NCBI GenBank assembly: GCA_017527435.1
Contig: JAFXQB010000016.1
Span: 32,382-96,381 of the forward strand
Direction of reading: 5' to 3'
Source: Salinivirgaceae bacterium
GTDB lineage: Bacteria > Bacteroidota > Bacteroidia > Bacteroidales > SZUA-534
DNA length: 64,000 bases
A program made the position numbers and the translations under genes. The notes beneath the pieces are model-generated. The model ran no database searches and was not told the origin of the DNA. It saw only the letters and a program-made list of their open reading frames with translations. The number at the start of each line of letters is the position of its first letter. Position 1 is the first letter of the stretch. Shown here in pieces: positions 1-8,799 of the stretch.

Positions 1-108
1 CAATGGACAATTGCAGCCAACCAGGTTCGTGAGTCTGAAGAACCTTCGGAAGATTATAAAAAAGGCTATGAAGATGGCTTTGAGGATGGTAAAAAAGCAG
101 GTAATTAA
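1..108 (+). CDS. C-terminal end of an unidentified protein (partial)
   Basis: An open frame enters from the left edge and stops with TAA at 106-108. Only 35 residues are visible. The tail is very acidic and polar, ending in YKKGYEDGFEDGKKAGN, a pattern common at flexible C-termini. No domain can be recognised, so no function is assigned. It lies 11 bases upstream of the lipoprotein gene at 120 and may share its transcript. Confidence 0.6.
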   Translation, partial: QWTIAANQVRESEEPSEDYKKGYEDGFEDGKKAGN

Positions 109-119
109 TTGAATTGAAT

Positions 120-935
120 ATGAAAAAGATATTTTATTTATTCGCAGCGGTGCTTCTGTTCGCATCGTGCGAAAAAGAAGAAATAGGTGCCACGGCAACC
201 GTGTCGATGTCTGGTCAGTGGTATGTTCGTGTCGACGCAGTCGATGAGAATGATAACGTTGTATTTGCAGGCGAGGATATTTTTGACATAGAGGGTAATT
301 TTATGATACTGACCTATAATGTCTCGGATAACAGTTCAGATGTTTTATTGATAGATGATTTGACAAACTTATGGACTTTCAGAACAAAGGTTGATTGTGA
401 CTTGTCATCTTTCACATTCTCGGCACCCGATCCTGCCAAGTATGTCTATGCCACAGAATATGATGAAAGTGATGAGTATACCTACAATAATTTCTATTAT
501 AAGGCAGGAAGTTTTGATGCTGAAAAGTGGCAGTGGTATAAAGAAGGAGAAGCACAGTATAAGGCTGGCGCAATTAAGAAAGACAGTCTTGACAAAATGC
601 TGGAAGAATACCATGTTTTTGCTGATGACACTGCATCAGCCGGCTTTTCTGTAAAATATGCAGGCAGAGAGTTTGAAGTAGGTTTGAAAAAAGGTGCTGC
701 TGATGTTGAGAATGCATGTAATATCACTATTACCGATGGTAAAATCCTTAATGGTGCAGCAACCACACCAAGCGGAATGCCTGCGGATTCAATAGTGTTC
801 TACGTTGAATTCGATGATGATTATTCTCCGGTTGATGAGACCATGACAGATTATGAATATACACCGACACTCTATGGTTTCAAAAACTATCGTGTCTCGG
901 GTTACCGTTACACAGGTTTGGCAAATGATGATTGA
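120..935 (+). CDS. Hypothetical lipoprotein, 271 aa
   Basis: The product begins MKKIFYLFAAVLLFASCEKEE, a classic Bacteroidota lipoprotein signal: basic start, hydrophobic core, lipobox ending at Cys with acidic residues after it. This predicts transport to the outer membrane or cell surface. I chose the ATG at 120 over the in-frame TTG at 114 because the signal starts there. The mature part is rich in Asp, Tyr and Thr, which suggests a beta-rich fold, but I recognise no family. A strong terminator at 956-988 closes the unit, so it is transcribed separately from the capsule locus. Confidence 0.8.
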   Translation: MKKIFYLFAAVLLFASCEKEEIGATATVSMSGQWYVRVDAVDENDNVVFAGEDIFDIEGNFMILTYNVSDNSSDVLLIDDLTNLWTFRTKVDCDLSSFTFSAPDPAKYVYATEYDESDEYTYNNFYYKAGSFDAEKWQWYKEGEAQYKAGAIKKDSLDKMLEEYHVFADDTASAGFSVKYAGREFEVGLKKGAADVENACNITITDGKILNGAATTPSGMPADSIVFYVEFDDDYSPVDETMTDYEYTPTLYGFKNYRVSGYRYTGLANDD

Positions 936-955
936 TTGAAATACCAATCCATATT

Positions 956-988
956 GGAAAAAGCGGCTCACTCGGGCCGCTTTTTTTG
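956..988 (+). terminator. Rho-independent terminator after the lipoprotein gene
   Basis: Directly after the stop at 935, AGCGGC pairs with GCCGCT across a short CG-rich loop, and the stem is followed by seven T residues. This is a textbook intrinsic terminator. It separates the lipoprotein gene from the capsule locus that starts at about 1.16 kb. Confidence 0.85.
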
Positions 989-1163
989 TTTCAATACCGA
1001 TTCCAAAATTGCCGATATAGTGCTATTATTGCATTGTATAAATTTAAAATGGCATATTGGCGCTTATGCGGGCTGATGGTATTGATTAACAATGGCTTGC
1101 AAAAGAGTGGCTGGTATGGTCGTGAAATTGAGCCACACCCGACAGTGGCGAAGCTGTGTAGAT

Positions 1164-1667
1164 ATGGCAAATTGGTACGTGCTCAAAACAAAGCCGCGGC
1201 AGGAAAAAGCAGTCCGAACGGTGCTGCAGACAATAGGTATTGAGCATTTCCTGCCCACCACAACCGATTTTCACTATTACGGCCACGGGCGCAAAAAAAA
1301 GATAGAGACACCGGTTCTGCCATCGATGATATTCGTGCGTGTTGAGGCAGATGACCGTTTTGCCGTGTCGAACAATATGAAGTACGATGTACACTATCTT
1401 GTCGACCGCAACACCAACTCGAGCATGATTGTGAGCGACAAGCAGATGAGCGATTTTATGCGTGTATGCTCTGCGCCTGATGTCAAACTTGAGTGTGTTG
1501 ACTTGGCAGTGGGTGACAGAGTGACAATTCATGGCGGACAATTCGATGGTTTACAAGGAGTTGTAGACCGTGCCAATGGTAAAAAACGCTTTTATATTGT
1601 ACTCGACGGACTGGCCAGCATTGCCGTTGACCTGCCTGCAGAGCAACTTGGCGTAGAGAATGAGTAA
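1164..1667 (+). CDS. UpxY-like (NusG family) transcription antiterminator
   Basis: The N-terminus WYVLKTKPRQEKAV is the NusG N-terminal (NGN) signature, and the C-terminal part (VGDRVTIHGGQFDGLQGVV) is a KOW-type domain. Proteins of this kind, called UpxY in Bacteroides, stand first in capsule operons. They load on RNA polymerase at the 5' leader and allow read-through of the long operon. I start at ATG 1164 (167 aa) because the NGN domain begins there; upstream in-frame residues from 1092 look like leader sequence. The 175-base gap to the terminator at 988 is the likely leader. GCCAC at 1132-1136 can pair with GTGGC at 1145-1149, just before the start. No UpxZ partner is recognisable next to it. 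Confidence 0.88.
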   Translation: MANWYVLKTKPRQEKAVRTVLQTIGIEHFLPTTTDFHYYGHGRKKKIETPVLPSMIFVRVEADDRFAVSNNMKYDVHYLVDRNTNSSMIVSDKQMSDFMRVCSAPDVKLECVDLAVGDRVTIHGGQFDGLQGVVDRANGKKRFYIVLDGLASIAVDLPAEQLGVENE

Positions 1668-1775
1668 AGTGTAAAGAATAAAGAGTAATGAGTGGTGAGT
1701 AAGGTGTGAAAGATGTCAAAAGTGAACGTTTAACTCTTGTAACACCCAACCCCCAATACCTAACACCCCAATATA

Positions 1776-3041
1776 ATGTTTCAGAATACCAAAAACATAA
1801 AACCTTTTGAAAAGAAGGTTTGGCTGTCGTCGCCCACAATGCACGGCGATGAGCAAAAGTGGGTAAACGATGCTTTTGTAAAAAACTGGATAACCACAGC
1901 CGGCGAGAACATCAACGAAGTGGAACGCATTGTCGCAGAGCGCATTGGCGTTAAATATGCAGTTGCTCTTTCATGCGGAACAGCCGCGCTTCATTTGGCA
2001 ACAAAACTTGCAGGTGAAAGGCTTTATGGCCAGGCTAAACCCAACTGCGGAACACTGCAGGGACATAAAGTCTTTTGCTCTGATATGACGTTCAATGCAA
2101 CGGTAAATTCTGTGACATACGAAGGTGGTGAGCCTGTATTTATTGATACAGAGCGCGATACGTGGAATATAAGTCCCGCTGCACTTGAAAGGGCTTTTGG
2201 ACTTTATCCCGATGTCAAATTGGTGATGTTTGCACATCTTTATGGCGTTCCGGCCAAAATTGATGAAATTCGTGCCGTATGCACCCGCCATGGCGCACTT
2301 ATAGTTGAAGATGCTGCCGAATCGTTAGGAGCCACATACAAAGGCAAGGAGACCGGCTGTTTCGGTGGTTATAACGCCATTAGTTTCAACGGCAACAAGA
2401 TAATAACAGGTTCGTCAGGTGGAATGTTCCTGACAAACAGCAAAGAAGATGCCGACAAGGTGCGCAAATGGTCAACTCAGTCGCGAGAAGCCGCACCATG
2501 GTACCAGCATGTGGAGATGGGGTACAACTACCGGATGTCGAATATAATTGCAGGTGTGATTCGCGGTCAGATGAACTATCTCGACGAGCATATCGCGCAG
2601 AAGCGAGCCATATACGAGCGTTATAAAAAAGGTTTTGATGGGCTGCCAGTTTCGATGAATCCGTTTGATGCCCAAAACAGTCAGCCAAACTATTGGCTAT
2701 CGTGCCTGCTTATCAACAAAGATGCAATGTGCTTGCAGAAACGAACCGACACTGAAGCAACGTTCGTACCCGAAAAAGGCAAAACCTGCCCGACTGAAAT
2801 CCTTGAAACACTTGCTAAATTTAATGCCGAAGGTCGTCCAATCTGGAAGCCGATGCATATGCAGCCTATTTATAACGGATTTGATTATGTGACAGCGGAC
2901 GGGCTGCTTAAATCAAGTGACAACAAAACAGATGTTGGTGCCGATATTTTTGCACGAGGCCTATGTCTGCCATCTGACAATAAGATGACGCCTGAACAAC
3001 AGGATATAATTATTGAAATAGTTAGAAGCTGCTTCGAATAG
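1776..3041 (+). CDS. DegT/DnrJ/EryC1/StrS-family sugar aminotransferase
   Basis: A 421-aa PLP enzyme of the family that aminates keto-sugar nucleotides. The PLP-binding features are visible: SCGTAALHLA near residue 65, the EDAAESLGA stretch with the cofactor-contacting Asp, and the lysine in SFNGNKIITG that forms the internal aldimine. The C-terminal RPIWKPMHMQP is also characteristic. Length is normal. The probable role is formation of an amino sugar, such as a 4-amino-4,6-dideoxy hexose, for the repeat unit or its first residue. The matching dehydratase and acetyltransferase are not in this window. The gene follows a 108-base low-complexity gap after the antiterminator. Confidence 0.88.
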   Translation: MFQNTKNIKPFEKKVWLSSPTMHGDEQKWVNDAFVKNWITTAGENINEVERIVAERIGVKYAVALSCGTAALHLATKLAGERLYGQAKPNCGTLQGHKVFCSDMTFNATVNSVTYEGGEPVFIDTERDTWNISPAALERAFGLYPDVKLVMFAHLYGVPAKIDEIRAVCTRHGALIVEDAAESLGATYKGKETGCFGGYNAISFNGNKIITGSSGGMFLTNSKEDADKVRKWSTQSREAAPWYQHVEMGYNYRMSNIIAGVIRGQMNYLDEHIAQKRAIYERYKKGFDGLPVSMNPFDAQNSQPNYWLSCLLINKDAMCLQKRTDTEATFVPEKGKTCPTEILETLAKFNAEGRPIWKPMHMQPIYNGFDYVTADGLLKSSDNKTDVGADIFARGLCLPSDNKMTPEQQDIIIEIVRSCFE

Positions 3042-3081
3042 TAACTATTGACAGAAAATTGATGTAAACAAAGGCTGCATT

Positions 3082-3663
3082 ATGGACAATTACCAATCGC
3101 TTTGTATGCTGATGTTGATGCGGCTCAAAACCGAACTTGAGCCATTCGACCGAGTGCGGCTTCACAAGGCGGCAATGTTTGTGGAAATATTCAGCCGGAG
3201 CAATTGTTTCAAAATCAGCGAAGAAAGATTGACTTATTATTCCGTAATCGACAATCTTTCAGAATTGGTCAGGCAATATCAACACGCGCATGATGCCGAC
3301 ACGGGAAAGGCCTTGGAAATGTTGCACAGTGAAGTTGCCGACCGTGTAAAAGAATCGTATACGAAGAGTATCCCATACATCTTGCAGAGTGCCGGTTTTG
3401 TCAACTCGATAGCCGATGGCGACATATTACTTCGTGTATCGTTCGTTTGCGGAATGTTGAAACATTGCGGTAAAGCAACTGTTACCGAAATCGAGAAGTA
3501 TTTTCACGAAACACGCAATCCCGGAGTTTCATTAAGCCCGAAAGACTTGATAACCACCCTTGTGAATCTTGAAAAATCGGGCGTGGCAGTTAAAACTGAA
3601 GCCGACTACAGATTGGCGGATAATTTGAGAGATGTGGCGGGGTATGTGGTATTGCTGTATTGA
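3082..3663 (+). CDS. Hypothetical protein, 193 aa, possible C-terminal winged helix
   Basis: I do not recognise the family. The protein is soluble with no signal peptide, largely helical up to about residue 130. It ends with a segment (GKATVTEIEKYF ... LITTLVNLEKSGVAV) that reads like a small winged helix-turn-helix. It sits where Bacteroides capsule loci often carry a second regulator (UpxZ), but the sequence does not convincingly match UpxZ, so I do not use that name. Spacing is 40 bases after the aminotransferase gene and 15 bases before the next gene, consistent with one operon. Confidence 0.6.
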   Translation: MDNYQSLCMLMLMRLKTELEPFDRVRLHKAAMFVEIFSRSNCFKISEERLTYYSVIDNLSELVRQYQHAHDADTGKALEMLHSEVADRVKESYTKSIPYILQSAGFVNSIADGDILLRVSFVCGMLKHCGKATVTEIEKYFHETRNPGVSLSPKDLITTLVNLEKSGVAVKTEADYRLADNLRDVAGYVVLLY

Positions 3664-3678
3664 TTATTTAATCATATA

Positions 3679-4413
3679 ATGAAAAAACATAGAGTTTTAT
3701 TTGGTCTTATCTTTTTTTTGGTTGCTATGATTTCTTCATGTAGCACAATATCCGGCCAAGAATTTGAGGTTAATGGCGTAAAATTCAAAATGATAGCTGT
3801 TGAAGGTGGCTCGTTTATGATGGGGGCTACGCCAGGACAAGGTACAGATGCCCGTGAGAACGAAAAACCAGCTCATAAGGTGACTGTTGACGATTTCCTT
3901 ATTGGTGAAACCGAAGTAACACAGGAATTGTGGTTTGCAGTTATGGGCAGCAATCCATCGCATTTCAAATCAAAAGGAGGCAATTATCCTGTTGAAAATG
4001 TTTCGTGGAACGATATACAAGTGTTTATTAAGAAACTTAACGAAATAACAGGACATCAATTCAGATTACCATTTGAAGCAGAATGGGAATATGCTGCACG
4101 TGGTGGCAAAAAATCCACGGACAAGAAGTATGCAGGAAGTGATGATATTGATGAAGTGGCGTGGTATAAAGATAATGCGGAAGGATCAACTCACGCTGTG
4201 GCAACTAAGAAAGCTAATGAGTTGGGACTATATGATATGAGCGGAAATGTATGGGAATGGTGCGAAGGTCATTCTGCAGATAATCAGAAACTATCCAGTC
4301 ATATGCGAGGATCGGCTTACCATAATGCTGCACATATTGAACGTGTAACATTAAGATATACTTATCCTGTTGCAACTAGAGACCATAGTGTTGGATTTAG
4401 GTTGGCTTTATAA
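3679..4413 (+). CDS. FGE/SUMF1-like (formylglycine-generating enzyme family) lipoprotein
   Basis: The product begins with a lipoprotein signal (hydrophobic core, then SSCSTISG). It continues with the FGE-sulfatase fold: EGGSFMMGAT, GETEVTQELWFAVMG, PVENVSWNDIQVF, FRLPFEAEWEYAARGG, LGLYDMSGNVWEWC and the terminal VGFRLAL. Bacteroidota have many such exported proteins. Most lack the catalytic cysteine pair of true formylglycine-generating enzymes and act as structural or binding modules, so enzymatic activity is unproven. Its place inside a glycan operon is unusual; it may bind or help assemble surface material. Length (244 aa) is normal for a single-domain member. Confidence 0.82.
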   Translation: MKKHRVLFGLIFFLVAMISSCSTISGQEFEVNGVKFKMIAVEGGSFMMGATPGQGTDARENEKPAHKVTVDDFLIGETEVTQELWFAVMGSNPSHFKSKGGNYPVENVSWNDIQVFIKKLNEITGHQFRLPFEAEWEYAARGGKKSTDKKYAGSDDIDEVAWYKDNAEGSTHAVATKKANELGLYDMSGNVWEWCEGHSADNQKLSSHMRGSAYHNAAHIERVTLRYTYPVATRDHSVGFRLAL

Positions 4414-4434
4414 AATTTCATTAAAAAACTTCTT

Positions 4435-5295
4435 ATGCCATTAAAATTAATGTATATAACCAATAACCCGAAAATTGCGGGAATTGCGGAGAAAGCAGGG
4501 GTGGATCGTATTTTCGTGGATATGGAGTATATTGGGAAATCTCTACGACAAGGAGGTATGGATACAGTACAGAATTGTCATACTATTGAAGATGTCCGAA
4601 TTATTCGTTCAGCATTAAAGAAAGCAGATTTGCTTGTTCGTGTTAACCCTATTCACGAAAAAACGACAGATTATTCTTCGTCAGAAGAAGAAATTGATGC
4701 CGCTATTGAAGCTGGTGCAGACATAATTATGCTTCCATATTTTAAGACAATTGGAGAGGTAGAAAGATTTGTGAATATTGTAAATGGCAGAGCTAAAATT
4801 ATGTTGCTTATGGAAACGCCAGAGGCCGCGGAGCAAGCTAATGAAATTGTTAAAATACCAGGTATTAATGAAATCCATATTGGAATCAACGATATGAGCA
4901 TAGGCTATGGAAAGACGTTTATGTTTGAATTATTGGTAGATGGAACTGTTGAAAAATTGTGTCATATTTTTAAAATGTCAGGGATTCCTTATGGTTTTGG
5001 AGGGGTTGCATCTATCGGTACAGGTAAGTTGCCCGCAGAAACAATTATCACGGAACATTACCGGCTTGGAAGCAGTATGGTGATACTGTCCCGTTCGTTT
5101 TGTGATGTGTCCAAAGAAAAAGACATTAGTCTTATAAGAGAGAAATTTGATTCTGGAATACGATGTATAAGAGCATTTGAAGAAAGTATGTCTGCTCGTA
5201 GTTGTCAATATTTTGATGATAATAAGAAGATTGTTGCAGATTATGTAAATAAGATTGTGGATGAGATAAAGCAGAATAATTGCTCGAATAAATAA
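4435..5295 (+). CDS. HpcH/HpaI aldolase/citrate lyase family protein
   Basis: This 286-aa protein has the class II pyruvate aldolase barrel. Visible are RIFVDMEY near residue 25, IIMLPYFKTIGEVE near 100, MLLMETPEAAEQ with the metal-binding Glu, and IHIGINDMSIGYG with the second metal ligand. Family members add pyruvate (or PEP/acetyl-CoA) to aldehydes, or cleave such products. It stands directly before the initiating sugar transferase and the LDH2-family dehydrogenase. I infer that aldolase plus reductase make a hydroxy-acid substituent for the glycan, but the substrate cannot be read from the sequence. Confidence 0.8.
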   Translation: MPLKLMYITNNPKIAGIAEKAGVDRIFVDMEYIGKSLRQGGMDTVQNCHTIEDVRIIRSALKKADLLVRVNPIHEKTTDYSSSEEEIDAAIEAGADIIMLPYFKTIGEVERFVNIVNGRAKIMLLMETPEAAEQANEIVKIPGINEIHIGINDMSIGYGKTFMFELLVDGTVEKLCHIFKMSGIPYGFGGVASIGTGKLPAETIITEHYRLGSSMVILSRSFCDVSKEKDISLIREKFDSGIRCIRAFEESMSARSCQYFDDNKKIVADYVNKIVDEIKQNNCSNK

Positions 5296-5301
5296 TATAC
5301 A

Positions 5302-5937
5302 ATGAAACATACTTTTTATAAGATTTTTGGAAAACGATTTTTAGACATTTTCTTTTCCTCGATAATGTTGTTGGTTCTTTGGCCATTGTTTTTGGTTTTA
5401 GCTGTTATGGTTAAAATAGATTCTAAAGGTCCGGCGATTTTTGTACAAGACAGACTGACACTTAATGGAAGAGTTTTTAAGATGCTCAAATTTCGCACAA
5501 TGGTGGTTAACGCAGAACATCAAGGTACTGGAGCATATTCGTTCGGGAATGATCCTAGAATAACGAGAGTAGGAGGTCTTTTAAGGAAGTTGAGCCTTGA
5601 TGAATTGCTCCAACTTGTTAATATTTTCAAAGGAGATATGTCGTTTGTAGGGCCGAGGCCGATTCTTACTTATCATCCGTGTAAATATGAAGAGTACACG
5701 GATAATGAAAAACGTGTTTTTACTGTTCGTCCAGGCATTACTGGATGGGCGCAGGTCAATGGAAGAAATACCGTTGATTGGGTGCAGCGATTCGAATTGA
5801 ATGAGTGGTATGTTGATAATGTTTCCCTTTGGCTTGATTTGAAAATTGTTTTTAAAACATTTATCCAGGTTTTCTCAGCCAAAGAGACTATAATACAAAC
5901 CGAAACAGCGACTTCATTTAAGAATAGAAAGAAATAA
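5302..5937 (+). CDS. Initiating sugar-1-phosphate transferase (monotopic PGT, PglC/WcaJ type)
   Basis: A 211-aa bacterial sugar transferase. After one N-terminal hydrophobic re-entrant helix (about residues 13-34) come KMLKFRTM, the Asp-Glu catalytic dyad in LSLDELLQL (D100, E101), FKGDMSFVGPRP and VRPGITGWAQVNGRN. All of these are hallmarks of the family. It moves a sugar-1-phosphate from a nucleotide sugar to undecaprenyl phosphate on the inner face of the plasma membrane and so starts the repeat unit. The short length means only the catalytic domain is present, as in PglC, without the extra membrane domain of WbaP or WcaJ. It lies 6 bases after the aldolase gene. Confidence 0.93.
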   Translation: MKHTFYKIFGKRFLDIFFSSIMLLVLWPLFLVLAVMVKIDSKGPAIFVQDRLTLNGRVFKMLKFRTMVVNAEHQGTGAYSFGNDPRITRVGGLLRKLSLDELLQLVNIFKGDMSFVGPRPILTYHPCKYEEYTDNEKRVFTVRPGITGWAQVNGRNTVDWVQRFELNEWYVDNVSLWLDLKIVFKTFIQVFSAKETIIQTETATSFKNRKK

Positions 5938-5945
5938 TATATACT

Positions 5946-6989
5946 ATGCAAGAATCATTTGATATAGAATTCATTAGAAAAAAATCGAATGAATCATTAG
6001 TCGATCTTGGTATGCCCAGCCATGATGCTAATGTTCTTGTTGATTCAATGTTGGCTGCAGATATCAACGGAGTGTCTACTCATGGAATCAGAATGCTGCC
6101 TGCTTATATACAAAAAATCAATAAAGGTGCGTACGCTTTTACGCAACCTATTGTAATTAAACAATTTCCTTCTTTTACTATAATTGATGCTCAAAACAAT
6201 ATTGGCGCTGTTTCGGCATCATATGCTGTTGAAATTGCCATTAAACAGGCAGAAGTCAATGGTATTCACATAGTTTTTTCTCGAAATTCTAACACTTTTG
6301 GTCCCGCGTTTTATTATGTGGAGAAAATAGCCAATTCTGGGATGATTGGTTTTGTGTGTAGTAATGCACCAGCGGCAATGCCAGCGGTTAATGGATTGGA
6401 GGCTATGTTAGGAACCAATCCGTTTGCTTTTGCGATGCCAACAAAATCGTATGGAAATGTTGTTATGGATATGGCGACAAGTATTGTTGCAAAATCGAGA
6501 TTTGGAATCGCTAAAGCAAAAGGCGAAAAGTTAGGACAAGGGTGGGCGCTTGATAGAAACGGAAATCCAACTATTGACCCCGATGAGGGTATTAAGGGGT
6601 TTGTCTTACCGATGGCAGGATTCAAAGGTTACGGAATAGCTATGATGATAGATATTATGTCCGGTTTTTTGTCAGGGGCTGGATTCTTGAGTAATGTTGG
6701 AAAATTTTATTCGGAGAATGACACTTGTATGAATGTCGGGCATATGATAGTAGCGGTTAATCCTAAGATTATTTTCGATGGTGATTTCTTATTAGAAGCT
6801 GATAAATATGTTGAGACATTGAAAAAATCTAAGGTTATGGAAGGTAAGACTATAGTGCTTCCTGGCGACGACAGAAAATCATATAAAAAAGAGGCTTTAA
6901 AAAATGGTATTTCATTAACTCAAGATGTTGTAGACAAGCTTGAGATTCTTTTTAATGAGAAGCTGTGTGTTAAAAATTTAGTTGGTTAA
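5946..6989 (+). CDS. LDH2/MDH2-family NAD(P)-dependent oxidoreductase
   Basis: A 347-aa protein of the malate/L-lactate dehydrogenase type 2 family (as AllD, YlbC or ComC), which is unrelated to ordinary LDH. The catalytic histidine motif STHGIR is near residue 42. NTFGPAFYYVEKIA, GTNPFAFAMPT and LPMAGFKGYGIAMMIDIMSG match the family cofactor and substrate regions. Such enzymes reduce 2-oxo acids to 2-hydroxy acids. It follows the phosphoglycosyltransferase by 8 bases. Together with the HpcH/HpaI aldolase it probably prepares a hydroxy-acid group for the polysaccharide; this pathway is inferred. Confidence 0.85.
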   Translation: MQESFDIEFIRKKSNESLVDLGMPSHDANVLVDSMLAADINGVSTHGIRMLPAYIQKINKGAYAFTQPIVIKQFPSFTIIDAQNNIGAVSASYAVEIAIKQAEVNGIHIVFSRNSNTFGPAFYYVEKIANSGMIGFVCSNAPAAMPAVNGLEAMLGTNPFAFAMPTKSYGNVVMDMATSIVAKSRFGIAKAKGEKLGQGWALDRNGNPTIDPDEGIKGFVLPMAGFKGYGIAMMIDIMSGFLSGAGFLSNVGKFYSENDTCMNVGHMIVAVNPKIIFDGDFLLEADKYVETLKKSKVMEGKTIVLPGDDRKSYKKEALKNGISLTQDVVDKLEILFNEKLCVKNLVG

Positions 6990-6990
6990 A

Positions 6991-7824
6991 ATGAAAAAAG
7001 TAGAAACGTTACGGCAATTACAACTTGTCAGCACTTATATTTATCGTGATTTAAGACAATTTTGTAACAATAACGGACTTCAAGTTTATTTGCACGGCGG
7101 AACATTAATTGGTGCGTTGCGTCATAAAGGCTATATACCTTGGGATGATGATATTGATGTTTGTATGAGCCGAACCGATTATGATAAAATGTTGCAACTT
7201 GGTGGTGGAAGAATATCGGACAAATGTTCATTAATTGACCCGGAGACCACAGAATCCTTTAATGGATATATTCCGGTTGTTGTATATAACGAATCGGTAA
7301 TGGAGTCAGGGCAATATAGAGAAAAAGAAGACCTTAAAATAGGTATTAGCATATTTGTGTATGATGGGGTGCCAAAGAATATATTATGTAGAAGTATGTA
7401 TTTCCTTCGAATGTATATTCTGCGCTCAAAACATGCATTGTGCCGTGCCGATTTTAAACACGTGAATACCACAGCAGCTAAAGTTTTCGGTCCAGTTTTC
7501 CAATGTTTCTTTAAATCAAAGAATACTTTGAAGTATAAAATGAAGATTCTTAAGTTGCAAAAAAAATACAAATATCAAGATTCTGATTTAATATCAACAA
7601 ATGCGGATTATCAGTCGTCGCGCGAGGTTTGTAGCAAAAGTGATTTTGAAAAATCTGTACCAGTTAGTTTTGAGGGTATTAAAAGTTTTACGTATAGTCA
7701 CTATGATTCCCATTTGAGAAAGTATTATGGTGATTATATGCAATTGCCACCGTTAGAGAGTCAGAATCCTAAACATAGTTTTACTGCTTATATTGATGAT
7801 TATTTTATCTTCTCAAATGATTAA
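6991..7824 (+). CDS. LicD-family nucleotidyltransferase-fold transferase (first copy)
   Basis: The core LicD motif is clear: HGGTLIGALRHKG from H35, followed by IPWDDDIDV with D52-D54 and D56 as the likely metal ligands, and a C-terminal YYGDYMQLPP. LicD proteins transfer phosphocholine or related phospho-groups from CDP/CMP carriers to sugars. I start at ATG 6991, two bases after the previous stop; a TTG at 6982 would lengthen it by three residues. In this locus the most economical donor is CMP-2-aminoethylphosphonate made by the cassette at 15.2-19.5 kb, so the enzyme may add AEP to the glycan. That substrate is inference. Confidence 0.88.
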   Translation: MKKVETLRQLQLVSTYIYRDLRQFCNNNGLQVYLHGGTLIGALRHKGYIPWDDDIDVCMSRTDYDKMLQLGGGRISDKCSLIDPETTESFNGYIPVVVYNESVMESGQYREKEDLKIGISIFVYDGVPKNILCRSMYFLRMYILRSKHALCRADFKHVNTTAAKVFGPVFQCFFKSKNTLKYKMKILKLQKKYKYQDSDLISTNADYQSSREVCSKSDFEKSVPVSFEGIKSFTYSHYDSHLRKYYGDYMQLPPLESQNPKHSFTAYIDDYFIFSND

Positions 7825-7857
7825 CTAATGTTGTAATATGTGAGGTTATCAAGAGTT

Positions 7858-8796
7858 ATGGTTTCTATCGCGGTTGTATTAGGCACTTATAATGGTGAAA
7901 AATATTTGCATCAGCAATTAGATAGTATTCTTAATCAACAGGGGGTATCGGTTCAGATTTTTGCAAGAGATGACGGTTCAAAAGATAGTACCGTACAGAT
8001 ATTACGAAGTTATGCCGGCAAATATTCTAATTTTCATTTGCTTGATAATGGAAATACTTCTAACATAGGTGTTAGAGACGGGTTTATGACAGCCTTAAAA
8101 TGGGCACTTCTTTTCTCCGATGAGTATGATTATTTTGCTTTTGCAGACCAGGACGATGTTTGGCTTCCCAAAAAGTTGATTTCCGGTGTTGAAAAGATAA
8201 GGGAGAGCACTAATTGTAATGGTGCGTTATATTATTCAAATAAAACAATAGCCGACGAGAATTTATCGGTTATATATCAAGAGCATTTTATAGAGCAAAA
8301 CAATTTTTCAAATTTCTATTTTGTTTCTAGGGCGTATGGTTGTACAATTGTTATCAATAGGATACTTGCTGATTTAAGTTGCCGATATGTTTCCAAATAT
8401 GCGCATTTTCACGATGATTGGATTCATAGATTAGCGATATGCTTGAATTCTGACATTTATTTCGATATCAATTCTTATATACTATACCGGCAGCATGGAG
8501 ATAATAATTGTGGAACATTTGCAACTGATGATAAATCGTTATCCCATTTAACAAAAAGAGCATTATCCTTTATAAAAAATAACGATGGATATAAACGTGA
8601 TTTGTTGGCTTCAGACATTTTGAATAATTATGGGACTATACTTAATGATGATGCCCAATCCAAGTTGCAAACCATAGCCGATTACAAAAAAAAGTTTGGA
8701 AATAGGTTTAGAATGATAATAAAACCTAATTTATCAGGTAGAAGAACTCGTGATATACTTATTTGGAGAATAAAGGTATTATTAGGATACTTTTGA
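7858..8796 (+). CDS. Family 2 glycosyltransferase
   Basis: This GT-A fold protein begins VSIAVVLGTYNGEKYL and contains ARDDGSKDST and FADQDDVWLPKK, the DxD-type donor-binding region of GT2 rhamnosyl/glycosyltransferases. The Asp after a long spacer (FHDDWIHRLA) fits the catalytic base. It probably adds one sugar to the lipid-linked repeat unit at the cytoplasmic face. I start at ATG 7858 because the fold begins three residues later; a GTG at 7840 would add six residues. It is the only clear glycosyltransferase besides the initiating enzyme, so the repeat unit may be short or other transferases may lie elsewhere. Confidence 0.9.
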   Translation: MVSIAVVLGTYNGEKYLHQQLDSILNQQGVSVQIFARDDGSKDSTVQILRSYAGKYSNFHLLDNGNTSNIGVRDGFMTALKWALLFSDEYDYFAFADQDDVWLPKKLISGVEKIRESTNCNGALYYSNKTIADENLSVIYQEHFIEQNNFSNFYFVSRAYGCTIVINRILADLSCRYVSKYAHFHDDWIHRLAICLNSDIYFDINSYILYRQHGDNNCGTFATDDKSLSHLTKRALSFIKNNDGYKRDLLASDILNNYGTILNDDAQSKLQTIADYKKKFGNRFRMIIKPNLSGRRTRDILIWRIKVLLGYF

Positions 8797-8799
8797 GAT

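Noticed and set aside
988..1163. Capsule-type invertible promoter expected before the antiterminator
   Set aside because: I found no pair of inverted repeats flanking a promoter-like box here, so phase variation of this locus is not supported by the sequence.
932..1243. Open frame of 103 codons overlapping the antiterminator start
   Set aside because: It covers the terminator and leader, uses a different frame from the NusG domain, and has no domain features.
3082..3663. Naming the 193-aa protein UpxZ
   Set aside because: Position near the antiterminator fits, but the sequence does not show convincing UpxZ features.
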